Below the pieces are notes generated by a model. The model made no database searches and had not been told where the DNA came from. It saw nothing but the letters and a program-made list of their open reading frames with translations. From Candidatus Peribacteraceae bacterium (GTDB lineage: Bacteria > Patescibacteriota > Gracilibacteria > Peribacterales > Peribacteraceae): a stretch of DNA of 64,000 nucleotides. A program made the position numbers and the translations under genes. Below are positions 31,204 through 39,803 of this stretch, piece after piece (the stretch's first letter is position 1; each line of letters opens with the position of its first letter). The stretch spans positions 215,050 to 279,049 of the forward strand of contig JAGOTD010000001.1 of the NCBI GenBank assembly GCA_018061945.1, written 5' to 3'.

Positions 31204-31708
31204 ATAATCCCACAAACATCCTCCCAAATTCCTCCGCCGCATCCGGCCCATTTCCGGTAATTATTTTTCCGTCGATTGTGACTGATTGCCCGGTATATTT
31301 GGCGCCGTTGGCTTCCAGTATGGCTTTTTGAGCCCCGTTCTCATCCCAAACAGTTGCCTGTTTTCCGGCAAGTACGCCTGCTTTGGCAAGAATAAGTGGG
31401 GCAATACAAATGGCACCGAGCACTTTTCCGGCTTTCACTGTTTGTACTGCAATGCACTGAGCGTCACTATCATCACTGAGTGCCTGCGCCCCCGGACCAC
31501 CGATAAAGACAATGCGATCGTAATCATCGATCTGAACGTTACGCAGTGATATTTCGGCTTGTTCGGTTGAGCTGAACTTACCAATGCAGCTGCCTGTTTC
31601 GGTGCTCGCGAGCGTAATAGTTGCATTAGCTGCAAGAAGAGCTGAACGCACGCCAGCAAGTTCGACGTCTTGGAATCCTTTTTTGGCGATGATGATGAGA
31701 GTATGCAT
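31202..31708 (-). CDS. DJ-1/PfpI family protein
   Basis: 168 aa from the ATG at 31708 (MHTLIIIAKKGFQDVELAGV). Flavodoxin-like fold with the family pattern: E15 or E-near in QDVE, RIVFIGGPGAQAL, the nucleophile elbow GAICIAPLILAKAGVL with the active Cys, TVWDENG, and GKIITGNGPDAAEEF at the C-terminus. Members act as deglycases, chaperones or proteases; which applies is not visible. On the minus strand within the rpsE-rplO interruption. Confidence 0.9.
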   Translation of the reverse strand: MHTLIIIAKKGFQDVELAGVRSALLAANATITLASTETGSCIGKFSSTEQAEISLRNVQIDDYDRIVFIGGPGAQALSDDSDAQCIAVQTVKAGKVLGAICIAPLILAKAGVLAGKQATVWDENGAQKAILEANGAKYTGQSVTIDGKIITGNGPDAAEEFGRMFVGL

Positions 31709-31825
31709 GGGAAACATCATAGCGAGTGAATCAAAAGAACACCAAAAAAGCGAACCGAGAGCACCCCTTCGCGGGTGCGGATGTTGCATCATTCCTTCCT
31801 TCGATCATTTTCCTGCTAACTATAA

Positions 31826-31860
31826 TAGATAACCGCGGCCACGAAGGGCCGCTCTGATTT
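31826..31860. repeat. GC-rich palindromic repeat
   Basis: ATAACCGCGGCCACGAAGGG followed by CCGCTCTGATTTG: GCGGCC pairs with GGGCCGC. It lies just after the rpsE 3' end and resembles in its edges the copies at 1222-1304 and 19346-19370. Confidence 0.5.
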
Positions 31861-31878
31861 GTGAGAGAAAATCAGTAA

Positions 31879-32526
31879 TTACTTCCCCTCTGGCTTCTTC
31901 TCGTGCTTCTTGACGTTCACATGCTTGATCGGCAAGTTGGCTTCTGGATGTCCTGCAATAGCGGATTCGCCCATTGGCACAACGACTACTGGAGCGACTG
32001 CAGAGCGAGGCATTGCGCGGAGCATTTTGAGAGCCATCATGGCAGCCTGTGCATTGACCAGCTTGTTGGTTGTACCAAAACGCTTGGCGAGAATATCTTT
32101 TACACCTGCGAGATCGAGGATGACACGGAGTGGTCCTCCGGCAATGATTCCTGTTCCAGGCGAAGCTGGCATGAGACGCAGACGAGCTGCCTTATGCTTC
32201 AAGTTTACTTCGTGTGGGATGGTCGACTTCTTCATCGGGACGATCATGATGTTGCTCTTGGCAGCGCGTAGAGCTTTCTGTACTGCAGCCTGCACTTCTG
32301 TTGCCTTGCCTGTTCCGAGTCCTACTTTGCCCTTCTTGTTGCCGATAACGACCACAGCGCGAAAACGCATGCGGCGACCTCCTTTTACCACGCGTGTGAC
32401 ACGATCGATTGCGAGCGTGACATCTTCGTACTCGGAAGGCTCGCGACGGTTATCGCGACCACCGCCACGACGATCGTTGCGCTTTCGGTCACCTGGCTTG
32501 TTGCTATTGGAAGTCTGAGGAGGCAT
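31879..32526 (-). CDS. rpsE: Ribosomal protein uS5
   Basis: 215 aa. A polar N-terminal extension (MPPQTSNSNKPGDRKRNDRR) of about 30 residues precedes the double-stranded RNA-binding-like domain (TRVVKGGRRMRFRAVVVIGN, GKVGLGTGKATEVQAAVQKA) and the C-terminal domain (LMPASPGTGIIAGGPLRVIL, DLAGVKDILAKRFGTTNK). The next gene in the standard order, rpmD (uL30), is absent; the DJ-1 gene follows instead. Confidence 0.97.
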   Translation of the reverse strand: MPPQTSNSNKPGDRKRNDRRGGGRDNRREPSEYEDVTLAIDRVTRVVKGGRRMRFRAVVVIGNKKGKVGLGTGKATEVQAAVQKALRAAKSNIMIVPMKKSTIPHEVNLKHKAARLRLMPASPGTGIIAGGPLRVILDLAGVKDILAKRFGTTNKLVNAQAAMMALKMLRAMPRSAVAPVVVVPMGESAIAGHPEANLPIKHVNVKKHEKKPEGK

Positions 32527-32555
32527 GTCTGAAGAGTAAAATGAGAAACGGGAAA

Positions 32556-32903
32556 TTAGAATGCAAGTCCACCTTCGCGCGCAGCGTCGGCGAGAGCCTT
32601 CACTTTACCGTGGAATTTGCGAGCATTGCGATCGAAAACGATAGTCGTAATCTTGGCAGCTTTGGCTTTCTCAGCTAGAAGTTCACCAACTTTCTTAGCA
32701 GCATCAACGTTCTTGGTCTTGAGCTTGGCCTCCTTGGTGGATGCGCTCACAAGTGTCTTGCCAGCGATATCATCGATGATCTGAGCGGAGATAGCAGTGA
32801 GGGAGCAGAACACCGTCATGCGTGGACGCTGGCTGGTGCCAGAGACCTTTGCACGGATGCGACGCTTGCGTGCTTGCCGGAGATCGTGCTTAGAGGTTTT
32901 CAT
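32556..32903 (-). CDS. rplR: Ribosomal protein uL18
   Basis: 115 aa from the ATG at 32903; the long open frame upstream is an overlap with rplF. Seen: KRRIRAKVSGTSQRPRMTVF, the core IDDIAGKTLVSASTKEA, KVGELLAEKAKAAKITTIVF and the end DRNARKFHGKVKALADAARE with GGLAF (family YhGRVkalAdaAREaGL.F). Binds 5S rRNA with L5. Confidence 0.97.
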   Translation of the reverse strand: MKTSKHDLRQARKRRIRAKVSGTSQRPRMTVFCSLTAISAQIIDDIAGKTLVSASTKEAKLKTKNVDAAKKVGELLAEKAKAAKITTIVFDRNARKFHGKVKALADAAREGGLAF

Positions 32904-32925
32904 AGAAAGGAGAATGATGCAGATT

Positions 32926-33483
32926 TTAAGCGGCGGACTTCGCAGCAGCAGCCTTACCTGGCTTGCGGCGGACTTTTTCATCGCTGTAGCGGATACCCTT
33001 GCCCTTGTATGGCTCTGGTGGGCGGAAAGTGCGGATATCGGCGGCAACCTGACCAACGAGCTGCTTGTCGGTTCCGCGGATAATGAGGAGTGACTTGTTC
33101 TTTTCGTCCTGGAGAATTTCGATACCAGTTGGGATGTTGAAGTCGATATTGTGGGAATAGCCCAAGCTGAGCACAAGAATCTTTCCTTTGATGACTGCCT
33201 TGTAACCAACTCCAATGATCTCGAGCTTCTTTTCGTGGCCGTCGGAGACACCTTTGACCATGTTGGCGATGATGCTGCGAGCAAGACCGTGACGAGCGGA
33301 TGTGTCGGCATTTTTAAGCTTCTGAACCACTTTGACGATGGTGCCGTCTACCTCTACGCCAGTTTCTGGGAGCAAAACGTAAGTCAGTTCGCCCTTTGTA
33401 CCTTTGACATGCACGACTCCTGCCTTCACTTCGACAGTGACAGCATTTGGGAGAGTGATGGTTTTAGAACCGATTCGTGACAT
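32926..33483 (-). CDS. rplF: Ribosomal protein uL6
   Basis: 185 aa from the ATG at 33483 (MSRIGSKTITLPNAVTVEVK). Two tandem L6 folds; the second carries IIGVGYKAVIKGKILVLSLG and the signature PPEPYKGKGIRYSDEKVRRK followed by PGKAAAAKSAA. Normal length. Precedes rplR as in the spc operon. Confidence 0.97.
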   Translation of the reverse strand: MSRIGSKTITLPNAVTVEVKAGVVHVKGTKGELTYVLLPETGVEVDGTIVKVVQKLKNADTSARHGLARSIIANMVKGVSDGHEKKLEIIGVGYKAVIKGKILVLSLGYSHNIDFNIPTGIEILQDEKNKSLLIIRGTDKQLVGQVAADIRTFRPPEPYKGKGIRYSDEKVRRKPGKAAAAKSAA

Positions 33484-33520
33484 GGGCAGAGTGTAGAATG
33501 TAAAAGTGGGACTTAAGTGA

Positions 33521-33907
33521 TTAAGCAATAGTGCAGAGCAGTTCGCCGCCGACGTTCTTCTCTTTGGCCTGCTTGCCGGTAAGGAGTCCGGAGCTGGTGG
33601 AGACGATAGCAAGGCTAGAACCGTGGAGATACTGACGGATGTCATTAGCTCCCACGTAGCGGCGTCCACCTGGAGTGGAGATGCGCTTGAGCTGCAATGG
33701 AGCACGCTCTGGGATGAATGTGACCGTGATCATCTTGGCAGATTTTTCGCCTTCCACTGTCATATCGGCAATGTACCCTTGGGTCTTAAGCAACTCACAG
33801 ATTTCCTGCTTGATGCGTGACCAAGGGGCTACGCACTCGGTACGACGGCTATGCTGCGCATTGCGAAAGCGAGTGAGCAGATCGGCGATGGGGTCGTTGA
33901 CAGGCAT
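33521..33907 (-). CDS. rpsH: Ribosomal protein uS8
   Basis: 128 aa. Seen: MPVNDPIADLLTRFRNAQHS, VPLSRIK-like APWSRIKQEICELLKTQGYI, and the C-terminal RNA-binding signature GRRYVGANDIRQYLHGSSLA, IVSTSSGLLTGKQAKEKNVG with GGELLCTIA. S8 binds 16S helix 21 and in E. coli represses the spc operon. Confidence 0.97.
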   Translation of the reverse strand: MPVNDPIADLLTRFRNAQHSRRTECVAPWSRIKQEICELLKTQGYIADMTVEGEKSAKMITVTFIPERAPLQLKRISTPGGRRYVGANDIRQYLHGSSLAIVSTSSGLLTGKQAKEKNVGGELLCTIA

Positions 33908-33948
33908 GAGAGGTTTAGAATGTAGAACGGGGAACGGAGAATGCTGGA

Positions 33949-34173
33949 TTACCAGGATGACTTCTTGATGCCTGGGATTTCGCCGTTGACGGCGAGTTCA
34001 CGGAAACAAATGCGGCAGACAGCGAAGAAACGCATATACCCATGACGGCGACCACACAGACTGCAGCGGTTGTAGACGCGTGTGGAGTACTCGATTTTCT
34101 TACCTTCAGCCTTCGCCTTTTTATGGGCGTCGAGTCGTGTCTTCTGGCTGTTGAGGAGAGCGAGGCGAGTCAT
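33949..34173 (-). CDS. rpsN: Ribosomal protein uS14, zinc-binding type
   Basis: 74 aa. The zinc ribbon is complete: [20 protein letters not shown] with Cys-x2-Cys ... Cys-x2-Cys, followed by [19 protein letters not shown]. The N-terminus ([20 protein letters not shown]) is longer than in the usual 61-aa zinc form. Usual position between rplE and rpsH. Confidence 0.96.
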   Translation of the reverse strand: MTRLALLNSQKTRLDAHKKAKAEGKKIEYSTRVYNRCSLCGRRHGYMRFFAVCRICFRELAVNGEIPGIKKSSW

Positions 34174-34224
34174 GAGTGGGGATAAATCAGGAAGTGAGGA
34201 GTGAGGAAGGGCAGTGTGCCAGTA

Positions 34225-34806
34225 TTAGGCTTTCTTTTCAACATCTTTCATTGTTCGTTGAGACTTACGGAATGGCATACCGATCTGCTTGAGGAGTGCT
34301 GCACCTTCGGTATCGTTCTTCGCAGTGGTCGTAATCTGAATCTGCAAACCAAAAATCTTGTGGGCGTCGGGGGCTGCAATTTCTGGGAAGATGGACTGAT
34401 CTGTAAGTCCGATCGCGTAGTTTCCGTGTCCGTCGAGCTTGCTTGGCAGACCGCGGAAGTCGCGGATACGAGGGAGGGCGTAGTGGAGCAAGCGATCGAG
34501 GAAGTTGTACATCTGCTTGCCGCGCAGTGTCGTAGCCATACCAACAACGAGGTTTTCGCGGATGTTAAAGTTGGAGATCGCTTTCTTGGAGCGACGCACA
34601 CTCGCCTTCTGGCCTGTAATAATGGCGAGAGACTCAGCAATAAACGCCTGCATATCTTTGGCAGAATACTTGCCCTGGTTGAGTCCAACGTTCACGATCA
34701 CTTTTGAAATGCGTGGGAGAGCGTTGACGTTATCAATCTTGAGCTCTTTTTTAAGAGACTCAGCGATATCTGTACGAAGCCGTTTCTGGAGAGGGACGTA
34801 AGCCAT
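34225..34806 (-). CDS. rplE: Ribosomal protein uL5
   Basis: 193 aa. Seen: LPRISKVIVNVGLNQGKYSA, the signature ITGQKASVRRSKKAISNFNI, GKQMYNFLDRLLHYALPRIR with DFRGL, and NYAIGLTDQSIFPEI. Binds 5S rRNA and contacts P-site tRNA. A short basic tail (SQRTMKDVEKKA) extends the C-terminus. Confidence 0.97.
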   Translation of the reverse strand: MAYVPLQKRLRTDIAESLKKELKIDNVNALPRISKVIVNVGLNQGKYSAKDMQAFIAESLAIITGQKASVRRSKKAISNFNIRENLVVGMATTLRGKQMYNFLDRLLHYALPRIRDFRGLPSKLDGHGNYAIGLTDQSIFPEIAAPDAHKIFGLQIQITTTAKNDTEGAALLKQIGMPFRKSQRTMKDVEKKA

Positions 34807-34814
34807 AGAGAGTA

Positions 34815-35339
34815 TTAAGAACCGCGGGTACCGGAACGATGAGTAGGAGCTGCAGTAGTACCTCCTTCGGCAGCTTTTGGCGTAGCGGCGTCGTTTCCTG
34901 CAACCGCATCAGCACCAAAGCCGATTTTCTTCCAGAATGGAGATTTCTTGCCACCAGTTGTTTCTGCCTCGCCTTCTTTCTCTTTCTTCTTTGGAGCATC
35001 TTTTGGCTTGGCTGCTGCTTCGATTTTCGTGCGACCGATGACCACTCCACTCTTCTTGGCAAAACGCTCCTTGTGACCTTTGCCATCTTTGCGGTATCCA
35101 ACACGCGTTGGCTTGCCGGTCTTTGGATCAACCATCATGACGTTGCTTGCGTGGATCGATGCTTCGTAGACCATTTTGCGGCCTTCGCTCTGGGCAGTCT
35201 TTTTTACGTGTTTTGTCACCATGTTCACACCAGCCACGATCACGCGGTTAGCAGCGGGGAGCACGCGCAGGATTTTGCCCTGCTTGCCTTTGTCTTTGCC
35301 AGCGGTGATTGCGACGAGGTCGCCGAGAGAGAGCTTCAT
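34815..35339 (-). CDS. rplX: Ribosomal protein uL24 with long C-terminal extension
   Basis: 174 aa against about 105 usual. The KOW core is standard: LVAITAGKDKGKQGKILRVL, NRVIVAGVNMVTKHVKKTAQ, IHASNVMMVDPKTGKPTRVG with YRKDGKGHKERFAKKSG. From about residue 110 a low-complexity Ala/Lys/Glu/Gly-rich tail follows (EAAAKPKDAPKKKEKEGEAE). Similar tails occur in L17, L22, L29 and L4 of this operon. Confidence 0.95.
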   Translation of the reverse strand: MKLSLGDLVAITAGKDKGKQGKILRVLPAANRVIVAGVNMVTKHVKKTAQSEGRKMVYEASIHASNVMMVDPKTGKPTRVGYRKDGKGHKERFAKKSGVVIGRTKIEAAAKPKDAPKKKEKEGEAETTGGKKSPFWKKIGFGADAVAGNDAATPKAAEGGTTAAPTHRSGTRGS

Positions 35340-35457
35340 AGATTGATTGGTAGGTGCCCCAGCGGGGCGCTTGTAGAGACGCCCCAGAGGGCTCTTAGGA
35401 GGGGCGCAGCGCCCCTTTTGCTTTGCTTAACGCCCCATCCGGGGCGTCTTTACTTCA
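35340..35457. repeat. Cluster of GGGGCG hairpins between rplN and rplX
   Basis: Three palindromes in 118 bases: GCCCCAGCGGGGC, AGGGGCGCAGCGCCCCTTTT (with T run), and ACGCCCCATCCGGGGCGT. The word GGGGCG/CGCCCC recurs seven times. On the minus strand they lie in the transcript between rplN and rplX and could slow or stabilise the mRNA. Confidence 0.7.
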
Positions 35458-35826
35458 TTACAGCACATCCGGTGCCTGCGAGATAATCTTCTGATAACCA
35501 GCAGTACGGAGTTCGCGAGCGATAGGGCCGAAGACGCGAGTGCCTTTTGGTTCTTTCTTCTCATCGATGATGACGCAAGCGTTGTCATCGAAGCGGATAG
35601 CGCTACCGTCTTTGCGGCGAGTGATAAACTTGGTACGGACGATCACTGCGCGCTCTACAGCCTTCTTTTTAACAGTGCCGCGAGGCGAAGCCGACTTGAT
35701 GGCAACAACAATAATATCACCGACACCAGCGTAACGACGCTTGGAGCCACCGAGCACTTTGATGCACATACAGGACTTTGCACCTGTGTTGTCGGCCACG
35801 TTGAGGATGGATTGAGCTTGGATCAT
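35458..35826 (-). CDS. rplN: Ribosomal protein uL14
   Basis: 122 aa, the exact usual length. Seen: [40 protein letters not shown], the signature [20 protein letters not shown] with DDNACVII, and the end [20 protein letters not shown] with DVL. Lies between rpsQ and rplX. Confidence 0.98.
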   Translation of the reverse strand: MIQAQSILNVADNTGAKSCMCIKVLGGSKRRYAGVGDIIVVAIKSASPRGTVKKKAVERAVIVRTKFITRRKDGSAIRFDDNACVIIDEKKEPKGTRVFGPIARELRTAGYQKIISQAPDVL

Positions 35827-35828
35827 GA

Positions 35829-36149
35829 TTATTTGCGGGGAGTAGCGTTACTATCGCGGTGATCGCGTTTGATACCCTTTTCGGCGTCCTCATCTTTGAT
35901 CTGGACGAACTGGTGCGCCTTCTTCTTGATTTCACTTACTTTGAAGCACTTGCGCTTGGACAGTGGGCGACACTCGGCAATGACGACTTCGTCACCCATA
36001 TGGAGCTCCATGCCGTTTGTATCGGCGAGGAACTTCTTGCTCACGCGGAAACGCTTGGCGTACTTGTCATGCATAACGTAACGATGCACAGTCACCGTAA
36101 CGGTGTTCTGCATCTTGGCCGATGTGATGATTCCGGTCTTCGTGCGCAT
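35829..36149 (-). CDS. rpsQ: Ribosomal protein uS17
   Basis: 106 aa. Seen: [20 protein letters not shown], the signature [20 protein letters not shown] (family GDxVxIxEcRPlSKtKxw.v) and an extra basic-acidic tail of about 25 residues ([20 protein letters not shown]). Binds 16S. Usual order rpmC-rpsQ-rplN. Confidence 0.96.
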   Translation of the reverse strand: MRTKTGIITSAKMQNTVTVTVHRYVMHDKYAKRFRVSKKFLADTNGMELHMGDEVVIAECRPLSKRKCFKVSEIKKKAHQFVQIKDEDAEKGIKRDHRDSNATPRK

Positions 36150-36157
36150 GAGAGTAA

Positions 36158-36490
36158 TTAGGAAGATTTTTTAGAGCTGGAACGTTTTACAGATTTTTTT
36201 GGAGTTTGGGAAGTGGATTTCATTTCTTTGTCATCGCTTTTCATTTCGGCTTTTGGCTCGGAAGCCTTCTTTCCTGGAGTTGCTGGAAGTGCCTTTTCGG
36301 TCTGCCCGATGGCAAAACACAGCTGAGCAATTTCGCGGCGAACGCGCTTGTAGCGAGCGCTGTCTTTATCTTTCTGCGTCACGAGACCAATGCGCAAACC
36401 TGCAGCCTCGGCACGCTTCTGTTTTAAATCGATGCGCAACTCAGAGAGAGTCATGCGGCTTCGCTCGATAGTGGATTCTTTTGGACTCAT
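36158..36490 (-). CDS. rpmC: Ribosomal protein uL29 with C-terminal extension
   Basis: 110 aa against about 65 usual. Core: [40 protein letters not shown] with [11 protein letters not shown] (family R.IARi.Tvl.E). The remaining 40 residues are a Lys/Ser/Thr-rich tail ([20 protein letters not shown]). Its ATG overlaps the stop of rplP by 4 bases. Confidence 0.93.
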   Translation of the reverse strand: MSPKESTIERSRMTLSELRIDLKQKRAEAAGLRIGLVTQKDKDSARYKRVRREIAQLCFAIGQTEKALPATPGKKASEPKAEMKSDDKEMKSTSQTPKKSVKRSSSKKSS

Positions 36491-36918
36491 GCGGCGAGAG
36501 GAAGAGAGGTGGAGCTGATAAACTTGGTGCGGATTGGCAATTTATGAGCAGCGAGGCGAAGTGCTTCCTTGGCTGTTGCCTCAGGGAGACCATCCATTTC
36601 AAACAAAATTGTTCCTGGTTTGACAACGGCGACGTAGAATTCGACTGCACCTTTTCCGGATCCCATCGGTACTTCTGGCGACTTACGGGAGATAGCCTTC
36701 TGTGGGAAAATGCGGATCCAGATCTTACCACCGCGAGCGACTTCGTGCGTCATTGCGCGGCGAGCTGCCTCGAGCTGACGAGACGTAATTTCCCCGGCGT
36801 CCTGGCACTTAAGTCCGTACGTGCCAAACGCGAGGGTAGCGCCACGGGTTGCCACGCCAGTGAACTGGCCGCGGCCGCGGTGCATCTTGCGATATTTGGT
36901 TCTGATAGGCTGTAACAT
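36487..36918 (-). CDS. rplP: Ribosomal protein uL16
   Basis: 143 aa. Seen: [60 protein letters not shown] with [14 protein letters not shown] (family signature), and [18 protein letters not shown]. Normal length. Between rpsC and rpmC. Confidence 0.98.
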   Translation of the reverse strand: MLQPIRTKYRKMHRGRGQFTGVATRGATLAFGTYGLKCQDAGEITSRQLEAARRAMTHEVARGGKIWIRIFPQKAISRKSPEVPMGSGKGAVEFYVAVVKPGTILFEMDGLPEATAKEALRLAAHKLPIRTKFISSTSLPLAA

Positions 36919-36952
36919 GGACGTAAGAGAAGTTTAAAATTGAAAACGCGAA

Positions 36953-37624
36953 TTAATCTTTGAGGCTAGTAATGGCATTGGACTTCATCTCCTGAACTTT
37001 CTTGAATACCATTCCCTTGAAAATCCACACCTGCACACCGATAGTGCCGTAGGTTGTCTTAGCGTGGCGGGTGGCATGCTGAATGTTGGCGCGCAGAGTC
37101 TGAAGTGGAACGTTGCCTTCCTTGAACATATCATCACGAGCGATTTCCGCACCGTTCAAACGACCGGAAACAGTGACCTTGATACCGATGGCACCAGCCT
37201 GCATGGCTTTCTCGATGGCCATTTTGGCAGCACGGCGATAGGGCATGCGACGCTCGATCTGTCCCTGAATGCTCTCGGCGATACACGCTGCATCGGCCTC
37301 GGCATTGCGGATTTCGTGGACGTTGATTTCGAATGATCCGCCAAATTTTGCCTCGAGTTCCTTGCGCAAGTCTTCGATGGCTGCACCCTGCTTGCCGATG
37401 ATCACACCTGGCTTGCTGGTATTGATAACGATGGAGACTTTCTTACCGCGCTGGATTTCGATGGAGCTGATTCCCGACTCCTTGAACTTAGCAACCAAAT
37501 GGCGGCGAATGTTCACGTCATCCAAGAACATGCTGCGGTACTTTGCCTTGGTGGCAAACCATGTTGAGTCCCAGGTGCGTGTCATACCGAGACGGAAGCC
37601 GTTGGGGTTAACTTTCTGACCCAT
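36953..37624 (-). CDS. rpsC: Ribosomal protein uS3
   Basis: 223 aa. KH domain type II: IEIQRGKKVSIVINTSKPGV with IIGKQGAAIEDLRKEL. The C-terminal domain signature is AIEKAMQAGAIGIKVTVSGR, LNGAEIARDDMFKEGNVPLQ, and YGTIGVQVWIFKG near the end. Normal length. Between rplV and rplP. Confidence 0.98.
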   Translation of the reverse strand: MGQKVNPNGFRLGMTRTWDSTWFATKAKYRSMFLDDVNIRRHLVAKFKESGISSIEIQRGKKVSIVINTSKPGVIIGKQGAAIEDLRKELEAKFGGSFEINVHEIRNAEADAACIAESIQGQIERRMPYRRAAKMAIEKAMQAGAIGIKVTVSGRLNGAEIARDDMFKEGNVPLQTLRANIQHATRHAKTTYGTIGVQVWIFKGMVFKKVQEMKSNAITSLKD

Positions 37625-37626
37625 AA

Positions 37627-38151
37627 TTAGTTAGAGGATGGAGAGGAAACAGAGGACTCAGAAGATGCAGAGGATGTAGAAGCTTTCTTTGGCGTCTTAG
37701 CTTTTGCAGAAGTTGATGCTTTCGTTGTCTTTTTTGTCGCTGCTGTACTTGTTGATTTCTCAGCCTTTACTTCTGTCTTCATGCGCTTTTTGTCGTGCTT
37801 CATAGGCTGAGCGGCATCCATCATTCCTTCGTGACCAAGTGTGAGGCTGATGTGACACATGAACTTTTTGATCGGGCGAACGCGACCGCGAGCCATAGGT
37901 AGACCGCGCTGGTAGTGCTGACCCTGGTTGACGACAACTGTCTTCACAATCATGCGTTGTGCATCCTGCTTGAAATTATGCTCGGCGTTGGCAATGGCAG
38001 AGCGGAGCAATTGTTCAAAGAGGCGTGCGCTCTTCTTGCTGGTCTTGCGCAGAAGCTCCATGGCATCGGGTACAGACATACCACGGACCATCTTGGCCAT
38101 AATGTTAGCCTTCTTAGGAGCGAGCCGAGTGGAGTGGAGATACGCGTGCAT
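37627..38151 (-). CDS. rplV: Ribosomal protein uL22 with Ser-rich C-terminal tail
   Basis: 174 aa; core about 115 aa. Seen: LHSTRLAPKKANIMAKMVRG, LLRSAIANAEHNFKQDAQRM and the loop that lines the exit tunnel PMARGRVRPIKKFMCHISLT. After it comes a Lys/Thr/Ala tail that turns into an almost pure Ser/Ala run (KKASTSSASSESSVSSPSSN). The DNA of this run (37640-37682) consists of GAAGATGCAGAGGATGTAG / GGACTCAGAAG words, the same family as the intergenic repeat at 20001-20156. Confidence 0.95.
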   Translation of the reverse strand: MHAYLHSTRLAPKKANIMAKMVRGMSVPDAMELLRKTSKKSARLFEQLLRSAIANAEHNFKQDAQRMIVKTVVVNQGQHYQRGLPMARGRVRPIKKFMCHISLTLGHEGMMDAAQPMKHDKKRMKTEVKAEKSTSTAATKKTTKASTSAKAKTPKKASTSSASSESSVSSPSSN

Positions 38152-38186
38152 GAGTCAGATTGATAGAATGGAGAATCGAGGATGAA

Positions 38187-38510
38187 TTATTTCTTGGCTG
38201 GAGCGGCAACAGGCTTTGGAGCGGATGATGCAGATGTTTCGGCCTTGCTCATCTTGCCTCCGTGGATCTTGAACTTGGTGGTGAAGGAGAACTCTCCGAG
38301 CTTGTGTCCGACCATCTGTTCCGTGACGTAGACCGGTGGGAACTCTTTGCCGTTATGGACAGCGAAGGTGAATCCAACGAACTCTGGTGGAATATCGCAG
38401 TCGCGTGCCCAGGTCTTGATGATCTTCTTTTCCTGATTGGCGATCATCTTGGTGACCTTCGCAAACAATTTTGCGTCGACGTGAGGGCCTTTTTTGAGCG
38501 AGCGAGTCAT
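38187..38510 (-). CDS. rpsS: Ribosomal protein uS19
   Basis: 107 aa. Seen: [60 protein letters not shown] and [18 protein letters not shown] (family signature GHKLGEFapTR.f.gH). A short tail of about 18 residues ([13 protein letters not shown]) is added. Usual order rplB-rpsS-rplV. Confidence 0.97.
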   Translation of the reverse strand: MTRSLKKGPHVDAKLFAKVTKMIANQEKKIIKTWARDCDIPPEFVGFTFAVHNGKEFPPVYVTEQMVGHKLGEFSFTTKFKIHGGKMSKAETSASSAPKPVAAPAKK

Positions 38511-38515
38511 AAGAG

Positions 38516-38593
38516 TTAGAAGAGGTTGATGGTAGAGAGGACGAATGCGACAGCAATGAGCGGGATAATGATCTGGTATGGCTGGTAGCGCAT
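38516..38593 (-). CDS. Possible 25-aa hydrophobic peptide between rplB and rpsS
   Basis: Minus-strand frame from ATG (38591-38593) to TAA (38516-38518): [20 protein letters not shown] then TINLF. One short membrane-spanning helix. The rplB-rpsS spacer is unusually long here (136 bases, others are about 10-35), and this frame fills its middle. It may be a real small membrane protein or chance. Confidence 0.35.
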   Translation of the reverse strand: MRYQPYQIIIPLIAVAFVLSTINLF

Positions 38594-38646
38594 AGGGTTG
38601 GTGGTGAGGAATGGAAGGAAGAACGAGTGATATTCAAGGGGAAAGC

Positions 38647-39492
38647 CTACTTCTTCTTTTTCTTCGTGCGGCGGCGGATGATAAGGTGATTGGACTGAGC
38701 ATGATTCTTGCGTGTCTTCACTCCCATAGCGTGCTTACCCCATGGTGTCTTTGGATATTTTAAGCCCACTGGTGAGTGACCTTCACCACCTCCGTGTGGG
38801 TGATCGACCGCGTTCATGGACTTACCGAGAACCTGTGGGCGACGACCGAGCCAGCGCATGCGACCGGCCTTGCCGATAGAGATGAGGTGGTGATCGACGT
38901 TACTGACAACGCCGATAGAGGCGTAACATTCCTGGCGCACTTTGCGCATCTCTCCACTTGGCAATTCAATGATAGCATGAGGAGCATCGAAACCGACGAG
39001 AGTGGCGCTGTTTCCAGCCGAACGGACGATCTGTCCGCCTTTGCCGATCTGTAGTTCGATATTGTAGATCTTGTATCCAACCGGCACGTGCTCGAGTTTC
39101 ATGCGGTTACCTGGCTTCACACGCGTGCGCTCGCTGCAGACGACGCTGTCGCCGACTTTGAGGCCTTCTGGAGCCAAGATGTAGCGCTTGTCACCATCCA
39201 TGTAGGAGATGAGAGCAATGTACGCTGTGCGGTTTGGATCGTATTCAATACCTGATACCGTTCCGTTTACGCCATCCTTATCTGTCTGGCGAAAATCGAC
39301 CAGACGGAGCAAGCGCTTGTGACCTCCGCCACGATGACGGACAGTGACACGGCCCATGTTATTGCGACCAGAAATGCGCTGCTTACCTTTCGTAAGGCTC
39401 TTCTGTGGCCGGCTTTTAGACAGGCCAGAGAAATCCGCGAGCGTCATTTGACGTCGTCCTGGAGTCGTTGGTTTTTGAGGGCGAACAGGCAT
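38647..39492 (-). CDS. rplB: Ribosomal protein uL2
   Basis: 281 aa. Seen: GRNNMGRVTVRHRGGGHKRL, EYDPNRTAYIALISYMDGDK, GNSATLVGFD, and the peptidyl-transferase-centre signature GKSMNAVDHPHGGGEGHSPV (His included) followed by KTPWGKHAMGVKTRKN. Normal length. Follows rplW. Confidence 0.98.
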   Translation of the reverse strand: MPVRPQKPTTPGRRQMTLADFSGLSKSRPQKSLTKGKQRISGRNNMGRVTVRHRGGGHKRLLRLVDFRQTDKDGVNGTVSGIEYDPNRTAYIALISYMDGDKRYILAPEGLKVGDSVVCSERTRVKPGNRMKLEHVPVGYKIYNIELQIGKGGQIVRSAGNSATLVGFDAPHAIIELPSGEMRKVRQECYASIGVVSNVDHHLISIGKAGRMRWLGRRPQVLGKSMNAVDHPHGGGEGHSPVGLKYPKTPWGKHAMGVKTRKNHAQSNHLIIRRRTKKKKK

Positions 39493-39503
39493 GGGTAGAA
39501 AAA

Positions 39504-39803
39504 TTAGGCGGCTTTGAAGGTAGCGAGATCAAGGGGCTTACTCTTTTTTGCGAGGGTGACAATCATACGCTTGCTGCGGTGGCGCTTCTCCATTACTTTT
39601 CCGGCTCCGATCATACGACGCTTAGGGACAGTATTCATCACGCGCACGCTCTCGACATCGATGTCGTAGAACTTACGTAGTGCATTCTTCACATCGATTT
39701 TTGTGGCATGTGGGTGAACCTGGATCAAGTACTTGGAGACAGACTTGAGTACTTCGGCTTTCTCGGTGACAACCGGGCCAATGATGACAGAGGTGAGTTC
39801 CAT
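39504..39803 (-). CDS. rplW: Ribosomal protein uL23
   Basis: 99 aa. Seen: VIIGPVVTEKAEVLKSVSKY, LIQVHPHATKIDVKNALRKF, YDIDVESVRVMNTVPKRRM. It lines the tunnel exit and docks SRP and trigger factor. Its start codon directly touches the stop codon of rplD (no spacer). Confidence 0.96.
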   Translation of the reverse strand: MELTSVIIGPVVTEKAEVLKSVSKYLIQVHPHATKIDVKNALRKFYDIDVESVRVMNTVPKRRMIGAGKVMEKRHRSKRMIVTLAKKSKPLDLATFKAA

